This document shows positions 37,808 through 46,886 of a stretch of DNA of 64,000 nt, piece after piece. Position numbers and translations under genes: made by a program. The DNA lies in the NCBI RefSeq assembly GCF_001423525.1, contig NZ_LMOI01000012.1:314115-378114 (forward strand), written 5' to 3'. Position 1 is the stretch's first letter, and each line of letters opens with the position of its first letter. The stretch comes from Arthrobacter sp. Leaf137 (GTDB lineage Bacteria > Actinomycetota > Actinomycetes > Actinomycetales > Micrococcaceae). The notes under the pieces were generated by a model. That model was not told the origin of the DNA and ran no database searches. It worked only from the letters and a program-made list of their open reading frames with translations.

Positions 37808-38668
37808 TTACAAAGCCCGTCGGGGAAGGCCGACTGAGGCGCACATCACATCTATGACAGCTGCGTTAACGTCATCCCCGCGGCCTGTGAAAAGGCGCAC
37901 CTGTTCCACTGCCTGGTACAGCAGCATCTCCAGTCCGGGGACCACCGCACCGCCGCCCGCCTGCCATACGGAGGCGATCAGGCTGGGCCAGGGGTCGTAG
38001 GCAACATCCAGGAGGACGCCCGGGGTTGCCGTTTTCAGGGCGGCTATCTCGGCGGCAAGGCCGTCCGCCGCCCGGGGCGGCAACGTGGAAATGACGACGT
38101 CGGCAGCAGCCGTGGGCAGCACGGCTTCGGCCAGCGTCAGCACCTCAAGGTTGACGCCGGCGTTTGCGGCCGCTGTACGGACGTCTGCAGTGCGGGCAGG
38201 GTCCCGTACGAAGATCTGCACACGGCTGGTTCCGAGCTCCCGCAGTGCGGCGACCGCGGACGCCGCGGTGCCTCCGCCGCCGAGGATGACTGCGGAGGGT
38301 GCGGTAGTCGCTCCCGCCTGCCGGAGGGCATTGACTATTCCAGCCACGTCCGTGTTGGAGCCGATGGCCCGCGGCCCCTGTCCGTTGTCCTCAAAGGAAA
38401 CGGTATTGACCACGCCGAGGGTCCGGGCGATGCCGCGGACCTCGTCCACATGGTCCAGCATGGCGGTCTTCAACGGCATGGTGACCGAAAGTCCGCACCA
38501 TCCCCGTTGGTGGCGGACCTGCCCCATCAGGCCCGGAAGGAGCTGCTCGGTGACGTCGATTGCCGTGTAGCTGATGTCTGCATCCAACTGCCGGTAGGCA
38601 GCAAGATGCAGGGCCGGGGACTTTGAATGGCTGATCGGGTGCCCCAGCACTGCGGCCCGCAGGGTCAT
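37808..38668 (-). CDS. aroE: Shikimate dehydrogenase
   Basis: 286 aa. Substrate motif [13 protein letters not shown] (about 8-20), catalytic Lys in [10 protein letters not shown] (near 66), and the NADP-binding [17 protein letters not shown] (about 130-146). The ATG at 38668 overlaps the mltG stop by 4 bp, preferred over a more upstream in-frame ATG inside mltG. Reduces 3-dehydroshikimate. Confidence 0.93.
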   Translation of the reverse strand: MTLRAAVLGHPISHSKSPALHLAAYRQLDADISYTAIDVTEQLLPGLMGQVRHQRGWCGLSVTMPLKTAMLDHVDEVRGIARTLGVVNTVSFEDNGQGPRAIGSNTDVAGIVNALRQAGATTAPSAVILGGGGTAASAVAALRELGTSRVQIFVRDPARTADVRTAAANAGVNLEVLTLAEAVLPTAAADVVISTLPPRAADGLAAEIAALKTATPGVLLDVAYDPWPSLIASVWQAGGGAVVPGLEMLLYQAVEQVRLFTGRGDDVNAAVIDVMCASVGLPRRAL

Positions 38669-40461
38669 GTGCAGCGGCCCGCGTTCGCCCGGCACCAGGA
38701 GTTGTACTGCTCCACGTAGACATTGTGTTCGGCCAGGGTTTTGGCGAACTTGGTCTCTTTGGTGTCCAGGTTGACCGTCACCCAGAAGAGGTAGTCGTTG
38801 GTCTTGGGCCTGGCGGCGGCGTCGATGGCAGTCTTGCCCGGCGAGCCGATGGGTCCCGGAGGCAGCCCGGGGTTCGCATACGTGTTGTACGGGTTGGACT
38901 TGTCCTGGCGCTGCTCGTCCGTGAAGTTGTAGCTCTTCGTCCCAAGCCCGTACGTGACGGCCGAGTCGACCTGCAGGAAGCCGCCGGTCTGGTCGTTGGG
39001 CTTGAGCCGGTTGTAGATGGCTCCGGCGACGTCACCGTATTCGGCCTGGCCGCCTTCGGCCTGGACAATGCTGGCCACGATCACGGACTGGTACTGCTTG
39101 GCAGGATCGGTGATGCCCTGGGACACCAGCTCGTCCACGGTCACCTTGACCAGGGCCTGCAGGATGTCCTTCGCGGACGTGCCCAGCGGGAAGCGGTGCT
39201 CGCCCGGCGCAAGGTAGCCCTCCAGGTTCTTGGCGTTTGCCGGCAAGCCGAACTGCGCCGGCTCGTTGCTGAGCGCCTGGAGTTGCTGGATCGATATGCC
39301 GGAACCTTCGGAGATGGCCTGGAGGGACTCATTGACCCGCAGGCCCGCACTGAGGGCGAAGTAGATCACCTTGCCCTTGTCCTGGCCAAGGAGGACGTCG
39401 ACTGCGTCCTTGTTCTTCATTTCAGACTTGAAGGTGTAGTCACCCGGGGCCAGCGTGCCGCCCGAAGCGCTGAACGCCTGCAGGAACGTGTCAGCGTTGG
39501 CCACGACGCCTTTGTTTTCGAGGTCCATGGCCACGGACCGGGTGCCTTCCCCGTTGTCCACGGTTACCTGGACCTGGCCCGAGCCTGGGCCCGGGAAGTC
39601 GCTGGCTTTGGTACTGCCGAGGAGGGGTTTGAGGAACTGCGCACCAACGGCCACGGCGGTAACGAAAACGGCGAGGGTGAGGAAAAGCGCCAGCAGCCGG
39701 CGGCGGCGTCGGACCTTCTTGGAGGGCCTGCCCACTACCTGGGTTGCCGTTGAACCGGCGATAAGGTTATGCGCTGCGGTATCGGCATGGTGCACGTCCT
39801 CCGGGTGGCCGGTGTGGTGGCCGGCCTCTTCGGCGTGGAGGCCGTGGTGGTAGTCGGCGTCGCCGTGGGCCGGACCGTAATGGGCGTTGTCGTGGTACTC
39901 GTGACCGTCCGGGTACTGGGCCGGGTCAGCGTAGTGCGGGTCTCCCGCGTACTCATGAACGTCAGTCGCCGGGTTTTCCCCGGCCGCATGCAGGTCCTGG
40001 TGGTCGTCGGCAGCGAACACTTCGCCGTGCCGCGACCCGGGTTCGTGGGGGTCACTCACGTTGTCCGCGATAGGTTCAGGCTGCTCAGGCGCACCGTGTG
40101 CGGCGGGGTCCTGCTGTGCGGCACCATGGTGACCTCCGTCGTCGGGCGTTCCGTTGCCAGGTATCCCGTGGTCAGGCGTCCTGTTGTCCGGGGCTGTTTC
40201 CTGGATGGAAGGGGGCACGGCCGGTGCGGCCGGCAACGGCGCTGCGGCAGTGGGGCCGGTGGCCGGCTGCGCAGGGACGGCGGGAGGATCTGCGGGCTGC
40301 GGGGGCACGTCGGCACCAGTCTCGTAGGCCTGCTCAGGGACAGCGCCCTGGCCGCCGGTGTCGAGGCTCTTTTCCCGTGCCCGGATCTCCTTGCGCGTCA
40401 GTGGCCTCCCTCCCCCGGAGTCCAGGGGCCCTGAGGCGTCGTCAATGTTGGCAGGGCTCAC
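38665..40461 (-). CDS. mltG: Endolytic transglycosylase MltG with a His-rich cytoplasmic N-terminal extension
   Basis: 598 aa. The YceG/MltG domain (about 300-598) cuts nascent glycan strands and sets their length. Catalytic Glu is near 468 in SIVQAEGGQAEYGDVAGAIYNRL. One transmembrane helix (about 252-274) follows a basic KKVRRRRR. Before it lies a 250-residue, Pro/Ala-rich region with a striking His/Asp/Tyr-rich stretch (about 165-225), containing HEYHDNAHYGPAHGDADYHH and HHTGHPEDVHH. E. coli MltG has almost no such extension; actinobacterial ones often carry disordered extensions. GTG start, 4-bp overlap with ruvX. Confidence 0.92.
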   Translation of the reverse strand: MSPANIDDASGPLDSGGGRPLTRKEIRAREKSLDTGGQGAVPEQAYETGADVPPQPADPPAVPAQPATGPTAAAPLPAAPAVPPSIQETAPDNRTPDHGIPGNGTPDDGGHHGAAQQDPAAHGAPEQPEPIADNVSDPHEPGSRHGEVFAADDHQDLHAAGENPATDVHEYAGDPHYADPAQYPDGHEYHDNAHYGPAHGDADYHHGLHAEEAGHHTGHPEDVHHADTAAHNLIAGSTATQVVGRPSKKVRRRRRLLALFLTLAVFVTAVAVGAQFLKPLLGSTKASDFPGPGSGQVQVTVDNGEGTRSVAMDLENKGVVANADTFLQAFSASGGTLAPGDYTFKSEMKNKDAVDVLLGQDKGKVIYFALSAGLRVNESLQAISEGSGISIQQLQALSNEPAQFGLPANAKNLEGYLAPGEHRFPLGTSAKDILQALVKVTVDELVSQGITDPAKQYQSVIVASIVQAEGGQAEYGDVAGAIYNRLKPNDQTGGFLQVDSAVTYGLGTKSYNFTDEQRQDKSNPYNTYANPGLPPGPIGSPGKTAIDAAARPKTNDYLFWVTVNLDTKETKFAKTLAEHNVYVEQYNSWCRANAGRCT

Positions 40462-41054
40462 TGTTGCCTTCCATTATCTGAAAATCGGGCCGTATCCGGG
40501 GTGGCGCGGACGGACTCATCCGCCCCGCTGTCCCCCAGGTCCACGGACGGGAATGGCGCTGCCACGCGTGAGCCGACATCCGCTCCCCGGGCTTTCTGCA
40601 TGTCGATGGCGTGCTGCAGGATGCCTGCCGCCGCGACCTGATCAACTACTTTACGGTGGTTCCTGCTGCTCATGCCAGCTTCGTGCAGGTTGCGGTGCGC
40701 CGTGACGCTGCTGAGCCGCTCGTCAACCATGTTGACCGGAACGTCCAGGCCACGGGCGGCGAGCTCGGCCGCCAGCAGCCGGGCATAGTCGGACGCCATC
40801 CTGGCCGAGGCGTGTTCCTCGCCCTTCATGGTGCGGGGCATGCCCACGATGACCTGCACAGCTCCCAGCTCCTCCGCCAGCTTCGCGATCAGGCGAACGT
40901 CGGAGTTCTTCTTGGTGTTCCGGTCCAGGGTCTTGTACGGCGTGGCCAGAATGGAGTCACGGTCACAGATGGCCACCCCCACCCGGACCGTGCCAACGTC
41001 TACCCCCAGTTTGACGCCCTGGGGGTAGCCGCCGGCGGTTGCGGGATCGGTCAT
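40458..41054 (-). CDS. ruvX: RuvX/YqgF Holliday junction resolvase-like / pre-16S rRNA nuclease
   Basis: 198 aa RNase H-fold protein. LGVDVGTVRVGVAICD (Asp near 16), VGMPRTMKGEEH and VDERLSSVTA hold the conserved acidic residues. E. coli YqgF processes the 16S rRNA 5' end; in mycobacteria it is reported to act on Holliday junctions. A disordered C-terminal tail of about 35 residues follows. The ATG lies 1 base after the alaS stop. Conserved order alaS-ruvX-mltG-aroE. Confidence 0.93.
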   Translation of the reverse strand: MTDPATAGGYPQGVKLGVDVGTVRVGVAICDRDSILATPYKTLDRNTKKNSDVRLIAKLAEELGAVQVIVGMPRTMKGEEHASARMASDYARLLAAELAARGLDVPVNMVDERLSSVTAHRNLHEAGMSSRNHRKVVDQVAAAGILQHAIDMQKARGADVGSRVAAPFPSVDLGDSGADESVRATPDTARFSDNGRQQ

Positions 41055-41055
41055 G

Positions 41056-43752
41056 TCAGGACTGGCGCCGCTCGACGGCGTCCAGGATTGCCGCCAGCGC
41101 GGCGCCCACCTTGCCTGCATCGGTGCCGCCGCCCTGCGCGACATCGTCCTTGCCGCCGCCGCCGCCGCCGAGGACTCCGGCAGCCAGGCGGACCAGGGCC
41201 CCTGCCTTGACTCCGGCGTTCCGGGCGGCTTCGTTGGTGGCTACCAGGACGAGCGGACGGTCGTTGGCCACGCCCGCAACAGCCACTGCAGCAGGTGATG
41301 AGCCCAGGCGGTTGCGGAGGTCCAGCGCCAGGCCGCGGATGTCGTCGGCGCCGCTGACGGAACCGGCGTCATGGGCGATGACGCTGACGCCTGCTGCGTC
41401 CCTGGCGCTGTTGACCAGCTGGGCCGCTGCGGCTGCCAGCTGTTCCTTGCGGAGCCGGTCCAGTTCCTTTTCCGTGGCTTTGAGCTTGGCAAGCGTTGCG
41501 GAGATCCGGTCCGCCAGCTGCCCGGACGGCACCTTCAGGAGGTCGGTGAGCTCGGTGACGAGTGCCCGTTCGGCCGCGAGGTGCCGGAAGGCCTCCATGC
41601 CCACGAAGGCTTCCACGCGGCGGTTTCCGGAGCCTACAGACTGTTCGCCCAGCAGGGAAAGGCTGCCGATCAGCGAGGTGTTGGCTACGTGCGTTCCGCC
41701 GCACAGCTCACGGGACCAGGCGCCGTCGATCTCGACGACGCGGACTTCGCTGCCGTAGTTCTCGCCGAACAAAGCCATCGCGCCCAGGGCCTTGGCCTCC
41801 GCGAGGCCCATGACCTTTGTTTGCACCGCGTAGTTGTTGCGGATGGCCAGGTTGGAAACCTCTTCGATTTCTGACCGGGTTGCGGTGCTCAGGCCCTCGC
41901 CCCAGGCGAAGTCGAACCGCAGGTAGCCGGCTTTGTTGAAGGATCCGCGCTGGGTGGCTTCCGGGCCGAGGATCTGGTGCAGGGCGGCGTGCACGATGTG
42001 CGTGCCCGTGTGCGCCTGCTCGGCGGCGTGGCGCCGTTCGCGATCGACGGCGGCGCGCACCAGCGAGTCGGCGCCGATTTCACCTTCGCGGACAATCGCC
42101 TTGTGCACGCTCAGGCCCTTGATGGGGCGCTGGACGTCCAGGACCTCGACCACGAAGCCGTCGCCGGTGATGAGGCCGGTATCGGCGGCCTGGCCGCCGG
42201 CCTCGGCGTAGAACGGTGTTTCCGACAGGACGAGTTCGATCTCGTCGCCGGTGGCTGCCTGCTGGACCGGACGGCCGCCGGTGAGCAGCCCGCGGACGCG
42301 GGATTCGCCGTCGAGCTCGGTGTACCCGGTGAAGACCGTCTCGCCCTGGGCCAGGATCTCCTGGAACGCGCTGAGATCGGCATGGCCGCCCTTCTTGCCC
42401 TTGGCGTCGGCCTGGGCACGCTGGCGCTGTTCCTGCATCAGGCTGCGGAAGGCGGCCTCGTCAACCTTCAGCCCGGCTTCCTCGGCCATTTCCAGGGTGA
42501 GGTCAATGGGGAAGCCGTAGGTGTCGTGGAGGGCGAAGGCATCCTCGCCGGAAAGCTGCTTGTTCGCTGCTTTGGACTCCTTGACTGCGTCCTCGAGCCT
42601 CGCCGTGCCGGACGCAATGGTCCGCAGGAAGGCCTTTTCTTCGGCGTAGGCAATCCGGCTGATCCTCGCGAAGTCCGTGTCGACGACGGGGTAGACGCCC
42701 TTCATGGCGTCACGCGAGGCCGGCAGCAGGTCCGGGAGGCACGCCTGCTCGACGCCGAGGAGGCGCATGGACCGCACGGCACGGCGGATCAGGCGGCGCA
42801 GGACGTAGCCACGCCCCTCGTTCGAAGGGGTTACGCCGTCGGAAATCAGCATCAGGGCGGACCGGATGTGGTCACCCACAACCCGCATCCGGACATCGTC
42901 CGTGTGGTGGGGGTCATCCGGGGTTTCGGCGGAGGTGTATTCCTTGCCGGAGAGTTCGGCGGCCTTGTCAATGACGGGACGGACCTGGTCCGTCTCGTAC
43001 ATGTTCTCGACACCCTGGAGGATCATGGCCAGGCGCTCCATGCCCAGGCCGGTGTCGATGTTCTTCTTGGGCAGCTCACCCACGATGTCGAAGTCGTCCT
43101 TGGAACGGACGTTGTCGATCTGGTACTGCATGAACACAAGGTTCCAGATTTCGATGTACCGCGTCTCGTCAGCGAGCGGGCCGCCTTCGATGCCGTAGGC
43201 GGGCCCACGGTCGTAGTAGATCTCTGAGCAGGGGCCGGCCGGGCCGGGCTGGCCGGTGTTCCAGTAGTTGTCGGCTTTGCCCATCTTCTGGATGCGCTCC
43301 GCGGGAACGCCGGTGTTCTTCAGCCACAGTTCTTTGGCTTCATCGTCTTCCTCATAGACCGTCACCCACAGGAGCTCGGGCGGCAGGCCGTACCCGCCGT
43401 CGTCAACGCTGGTGGTGAGCAGCTCCCAGGCGAACTTGATGGCGTCTTCCTTGAAGTAGTCGCCAAAGGAGAAGTTGCCGCACATCTGGAAGAAGGTGCC
43501 GTGCCGGGCGGTCTTGCCCACTTCCTCGATGTCTCCGGTGCGGATGCACTTCTGGACGCTCGTGGCCCGGGTGTAGGGCGCCTCTTCGCGGGCTGTGAGG
43601 TAGGGGATGAAAGGCACCATGCCGGCCACAGTGAACAGCAGCGACGGGTCGCTGGACACCAGCGATGCGGAGGGAACCGCCGTGTGGCCCTTGCTGACAA
43701 AAAAGTCCACCCAGCGCTTGGTGATCTCCTGCGATTTCATGAGCTGTTTCAT
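41056..43752 (-). CDS. alaS: Alanyl-tRNA synthetase
   Basis: 898 aa class II synthetase. Aminoacylation domain (about 1-460), with editing domain metal ligands HTGTHIVHAAL and CGGTHV (about 580-700), and a C-Ala domain containing the glycine run GGGGGGKDDVAQGGG. ATG with AAGAAGGG upstream. First gene of the alaS-ruvX-mltG-aro series. Confidence 0.97.
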   Translation of the reverse strand: MKQLMKSQEITKRWVDFFVSKGHTAVPSASLVSSDPSLLFTVAGMVPFIPYLTAREEAPYTRATSVQKCIRTGDIEEVGKTARHGTFFQMCGNFSFGDYFKEDAIKFAWELLTTSVDDGGYGLPPELLWVTVYEEDDEAKELWLKNTGVPAERIQKMGKADNYWNTGQPGPAGPCSEIYYDRGPAYGIEGGPLADETRYIEIWNLVFMQYQIDNVRSKDDFDIVGELPKKNIDTGLGMERLAMILQGVENMYETDQVRPVIDKAAELSGKEYTSAETPDDPHHTDDVRMRVVGDHIRSALMLISDGVTPSNEGRGYVLRRLIRRAVRSMRLLGVEQACLPDLLPASRDAMKGVYPVVDTDFARISRIAYAEEKAFLRTIASGTARLEDAVKESKAANKQLSGEDAFALHDTYGFPIDLTLEMAEEAGLKVDEAAFRSLMQEQRQRAQADAKGKKGGHADLSAFQEILAQGETVFTGYTELDGESRVRGLLTGGRPVQQAATGDEIELVLSETPFYAEAGGQAADTGLITGDGFVVEVLDVQRPIKGLSVHKAIVREGEIGADSLVRAAVDRERRHAAEQAHTGTHIVHAALHQILGPEATQRGSFNKAGYLRFDFAWGEGLSTATRSEIEEVSNLAIRNNYAVQTKVMGLAEAKALGAMALFGENYGSEVRVVEIDGAWSRELCGGTHVANTSLIGSLSLLGEQSVGSGNRRVEAFVGMEAFRHLAAERALVTELTDLLKVPSGQLADRISATLAKLKATEKELDRLRKEQLAAAAAQLVNSARDAAGVSVIAHDAGSVSGADDIRGLALDLRNRLGSSPAAVAVAGVANDRPLVLVATNEAARNAGVKAGALVRLAAGVLGGGGGGKDDVAQGGGTDAGKVGAALAAILDAVERRQS

Positions 43753-43852
43753 ACCCTTCTTGGTCCGCGGTTGACCACGCGGAAAGTTCGTTCAGGCGGC
43801 AGGGCCTGGTCGGGTTCCCTGCCGGGTTGTTGCGGGCTGATGGCCCGGGGCG

Positions 43853-44083
43853 TCAGCTGCGGACCAGGTCCGCGGTTTCGACGCCGAGCGCACTCCGCAG
43901 GTCGGTTTCGCGTTCCTGCATTCCGGCGCGGACGGCATCGGCGAAGTCATAGACGCCGTCAGCCAGCCTGCCTACAGCCCTGTTGAGGCCTTCCGGGCCC
44001 AAAGCGGACTGGGCCTCAGTGACCTTGCGGAAGGCGATAACGCCGATGGCCACGCCGATTCCCATCCAGACAAGTCGTTTCAT
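43853..44083 (-). CDS. Small conserved membrane-associated protein (DUF6167-like)
   Basis: 76 aa. One hydrophobic N-terminal helix (LVWMGIGVAIGVIAF, about 4-18) followed by an amphipathic helical tail (VGRLADGVYDFADAVRAGM, then ERETDLRSAL). The family assignment is from general resemblance and position: such a protein commonly lies between the DUF948 gene and alaS in actinobacteria. Function unknown. 17 bp after the DUF948 gene. Confidence 0.72.
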   Translation of the reverse strand: MKRLVWMGIGVAIGVIAFRKVTEAQSALGPEGLNRAVGRLADGVYDFADAVRAGMQERETDLRSALGVETADLVRS

Positions 44084-44100
44084 GGTGTACTTTCGGGGGC

Positions 44101-44475
44101 TTAGCGGCTGCGGCGGCCGGTGGAGGGCTTCTTGCGGTTGGAGAGCGCACTGCGGACGCCGTAGCTGAACGCGGCCACCTTGATCAGCGGCGAACCTACG
44201 GTGGCGGCCACAAGCGACGACAACGCTGAAAGGTTGGCGGAAGCATCAGAGACGTTGGACGAAATGCCGTCCACCTTCTTCAGCTGCTGGTTGGTAGTGG
44301 TCACAGTGGCCGTGACCTCATCCATCAGGGGCGTCGCACCGTCGCTCAGTGACCGGATGGACGTCCGCACCTCGTCTAGCACCTTGCCCAGCTTGAGGAT
44401 GGGCACAGCGAGCAGCAGCACCAGGAGTGCAAACACTCCGGCAGCGACCAGGCCGGCGATATCGCCACCAGTCAT
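44101..44475 (-). CDS. DUF948 domain-containing membrane protein
   Basis: 124 aa. N-terminal transmembrane helix (GLVAAGVFALLVLLLAVPIL, about 8-27), then a long amphipathic, coiled-coil-like region (KVLDEVRTSIRSLSDG ... LSALSSLVAATVG) and a basic tail NRKKPSTGRRSR. A strong AAGGAGATG ribosome site precedes the ATG. Likely co-transcribed with the small membrane protein and perhaps alaS. Function unknown. Confidence 0.82.
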   Translation of the reverse strand: MTGGDIAGLVAAGVFALLVLLLAVPILKLGKVLDEVRTSIRSLSDGATPLMDEVTATVTTTNQQLKKVDGISSNVSDASANLSALSSLVAATVGSPLIKVAAFSYGVRSALSNRKKPSTGRRSR

Positions 44476-44568
44476 AGACGTTCATCTCCTTGAAATTCTG
44501 TGGACCGGAACCATCCTGTGCACCCCGCGAACCGCGCCGGGCAGATGTCCCCCAAGTACCTTACATAC

Positions 44569-44602
44569 AAAGAAGCCCGTGGCGCTTGCCACGGGCTTCT
44601 TT
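44569..44602 (-). terminator. Terminator downstream of rpsD
   Basis: A perfect 15-bp stem (AAAGAAGCCCGTGGC, 44569-44583) with loop GCTT and partner 44588-44602. The 3' arm read on the minus strand ends in CTTT, then GTATG. It lies 18 bp after the rpsD stop. Confidence 0.82.
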
Positions 44603-44619
44603 GGATACGCTGCTGGTAT

Positions 44620-45246
44620 TTAGCGTGCGTAGAATTCGACGACGAGCTGCTCTTCGCAGGTCACCGGGATTTCAGAGCGCTTGGGGCGGCGGACCAGGCG
44701 GGCCTGCAGTGCCTCAAGCTTGACGTCCAGGTAGGCCGGGACGGCAGGCAGGACATCGCGGTGTGCGCCGGCTGCTGCAACCTGGAGCGGAACCATGGTC
44801 TCGCTGCGGCTGTGGACGTGGACCAGCTGGCCCTCGCCGACGCGGAACGACGGACGGTCAACGCGGATGCCGTCAACCAGGATGTGGCGGTGCACAACCA
44901 GCTGGCGGGCCTGGGCGATGGTGCGGGCGAAACCGGCACGCAGGACCAGGGCGTCAAGGCGCATTTCGAGCAGTTCGATGAGGTTTTCACCGGTCAGGCC
45001 CTTGGTGCGGCGGGCTTCCTCGAAGGCACGGGTCATCTGTGCTTCGCGGATGCCGTACTGGGCGCGCAGGCGCTGCTTTTCGCGCAGACGTACGGCGTAG
45101 TCGGAGTCCTGCTTCTTGCGGGCACGGCCATGCTCACCGGGGCCGTACGGGCGGCGCTCCATGTACTTGGCGGCCTTGGGGGTCAGAGCAATGCCGAGGG
45201 ACCGCGAGAGGCGGGCCTGACGGCGAGCACGAGTGTTGTTAGCCAC
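44620..45246 (-). CDS. rpsD: 30S ribosomal protein S4
   Basis: 208 aa. The S4 RNA-binding domain (about 97-160) contains RLDALVLRAGFARTIAQARQLVVHRHILVDG. The N-terminal region has no CxxC zinc site (C-minus type); the protein has a single Cys near the C-terminus. It is a stand-alone gene with its own terminator, away from the rpsM-rpsK-rpoA cluster, and is preceded by a 172-bp leader (45247-45418). Confidence 0.96.
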   Translation of the reverse strand: MANNTRARRQARLSRSLGIALTPKAAKYMERRPYGPGEHGRARKKQDSDYAVRLREKQRLRAQYGIREAQMTRAFEEARRTKGLTGENLIELLEMRLDALVLRAGFARTIAQARQLVVHRHILVDGIRVDRPSFRVGEGQLVHVHSRSETMVPLQVAAAGAHRDVLPAVPAYLDVKLEALQARLVRRPKRSEIPVTCEEQLVVEFYAR

Positions 45247-45418
45247 TTGTGTCCTTCCAATATCTGCGGTGTGTCAGTGTTACTGGCCTCCTTGATGGAG
45301 AGCATCGGCCAACCGCTGCCTTTTGCTACTGGGCGCAGGGCACAGTTCCATCGAACAAAAATTTCGGTGGATTGTGCGTCCGTGCCTTGCCAGACAAACA
45401 TCTACCTTAGCACGGCGG
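45247..45418 (-). promoter_or_regulatory. rpsD promoter/leader region
   Basis: A 172-bp gap between rarA and rpsD. A TAAGGT element (minus strand, near 45408) may be a -10; a GGAAGGAC ribosome site precedes the ATG. It is less GC-rich than its surroundings. S4 is an autogenous translational regulator in other bacteria; I could not fold a specific S4 site by eye. Confidence 0.35.
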
Positions 45419-46819
45419 TTACTTGCCCCGGACAATCTTCCGCAGCCGCTCCAGCCTGGCGGCGATGTCGCGTTCAGCGCCGTTGCCGGTGGGCTGGTAA
45501 TAGTCCCGGCCCACCAGATCGTCCGGCGGATACTGCTGCGCAGCCACGGCGTGCGGAGCGTCGTGGGCGTATTTGTAGCCTTTACCGTGCCCCAGCTGTT
45601 TGGAACCCGGGTAGTGCGAGTCCCTCAGGTGGGGCGGGATGCCGTTGCCCATGCCGGCGCGTACGTCGGCGACGGCCTTGTTGATGCCCATGTAGGCGGC
45701 GTTCGATTTTGGCGCCGTCGCAAGGTGGACCACCGCCTCGGCCAGGATGATCCGGCCCTCCGGCATGCCGATCAGCTGCACTGCCTGGGCGGCGGCCACG
45801 GCTGTCTGCAACGCCGTGGGATCGGCCATGCCCACGTCCTCGGCCGCTGAGATGACGATGCGGCGGGCCACGAACCGCGGGTCCTCGCCGGCCTCAAGCA
45901 TGCGCGCCAGGTAGTGGAGGGCGGCGTCAACGTCGGAGCCGCGGATGGATTTGATGAAGGCACTGGCGACGTCATAATGCTGGTCGCCCGCCCGGTCGTA
46001 GCGGACGGCTGCGACGTCCAGGGCCCGTTCGGTGTGCTTGAGTTCCACGGTCACCGGCCCGGCTTCGGCGTCATCGGCGTCACCGAATGCCACGCCGGCC
46101 GCGGCTTCCAGGGCGGTAAGGGCACGGCGGGCGTCGCCGCCGGACAACCGGACCAGGTGCGCCAAGGCTTCGTGGTCCAGTTCAACCTTGCCGTCCAGTC
46201 CGCGGGAGTCCGCCACGGCGCGGCTGAGCAGCCCTTCGATGTCCGCGTCGGTGAGCGGCTTGAGGGTCAGCAGCAGGGACCGGGAAAGGAGCGGCGATAC
46301 CACCGAGAAGGACGGGTTTTCGGTGGTGGCGGCCACCAGGACCACCCAACGGTTTTCCACCCCAGGCAGGAGAGCGTCCTGCTGGGCCTTGTTGAACCGG
46401 TGGATCTCGTCAAGGAACAGCACCGTGGTGGTCTTGTACAGGTCACGGGCAGTCAGGGCGTCGTCCATGACGCGGCGGACGTCCTTGACGCCGGCGGTAA
46501 TCGCGGAGAGCTCCACGAACTTGCGGCCCGGCCCGCGGGCGATCACATGGGCCAGCGTGGTTTTTCCCGTCCCCGGCGGTCCCCACAGGATCAGCGAACT
46601 TGGTCCGGCCGGCCCGGCGGCGTCGGCTCCGGCCGCCAGCTGGCGCAGCGGCGACCCCTGGCCCAGCAGGTGCTGCTGGCCCACAACGTCGTCGAGGGTG
46701 CGGGGCCGCATGCGGACGGCCAGCGGACTGCGTGGTGAGGAGCTCGCGGGTGCGCTGCCCGCGGCGGCCGAATCGCCGTCGTCGTCATTGCCTTGCCCCG
46801 GCCCAAAGAGATCATCCAC
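45419..46819 (-). CDS. rarA: Replication-associated recombination protein A (RarA/MgsA AAA+ ATPase)
   Basis: 466 aa clamp-loader-like ATPase acting at stalled forks. [22 protein letters not shown], Walker [15 protein letters not shown] (about 77-90), Walker [17 protein letters not shown] (about 129-144), and C-terminal tetramerisation part with [16 protein letters not shown] and [20 protein letters not shown]. The GTG start lies 6 nt after TAGCCT (46826-46831), indicating a leaderless mRNA. The Asp/Ser-rich N-terminal 28 residues form a linker. Confidence 0.95.
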   Translation of the reverse strand: MDDLFGPGQGNDDDGDSAAAGSAPASSSPRSPLAVRMRPRTLDDVVGQQHLLGQGSPLRQLAAGADAAGPAGPSSLILWGPPGTGKTTLAHVIARGPGRKFVELSAITAGVKDVRRVMDDALTARDLYKTTTVLFLDEIHRFNKAQQDALLPGVENRWVVLVAATTENPSFSVVSPLLSRSLLLTLKPLTDADIEGLLSRAVADSRGLDGKVELDHEALAHLVRLSGGDARRALTALEAAAGVAFGDADDAEAGPVTVELKHTERALDVAAVRYDRAGDQHYDVASAFIKSIRGSDVDAALHYLARMLEAGEDPRFVARRIVISAAEDVGMADPTALQTAVAAAQAVQLIGMPEGRIILAEAVVHLATAPKSNAAYMGINKAVADVRAGMGNGIPPHLRDSHYPGSKQLGHGKGYKYAHDAPHAVAAQQYPPDDLVGRDYYQPTGNGAERDIAARLERLRKIVRGK

Positions 46820-46825
46820 ATAGAT

Positions 46826-46831
46826 AGGCTA
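46826..46831 (-). promoter_or_regulatory. Candidate rarA -10 element
   Basis: TAGCCT on the minus strand, 6 nt before the GTG start, no ribosome site between. No clear -35 is visible. Confidence 0.4.
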
Positions 46832-46886
46832 CTTCCAGTCACCCGGCGATCCCGCCACAGCTATCCGGAAGGAACCCGAACCTGCC

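Noticed and set aside
41150..41175. GCC trinucleotide run, possible microsatellite
   Set aside because: It encodes the normal glycine run in the C-Ala domain of AlaRS, found throughout the family.
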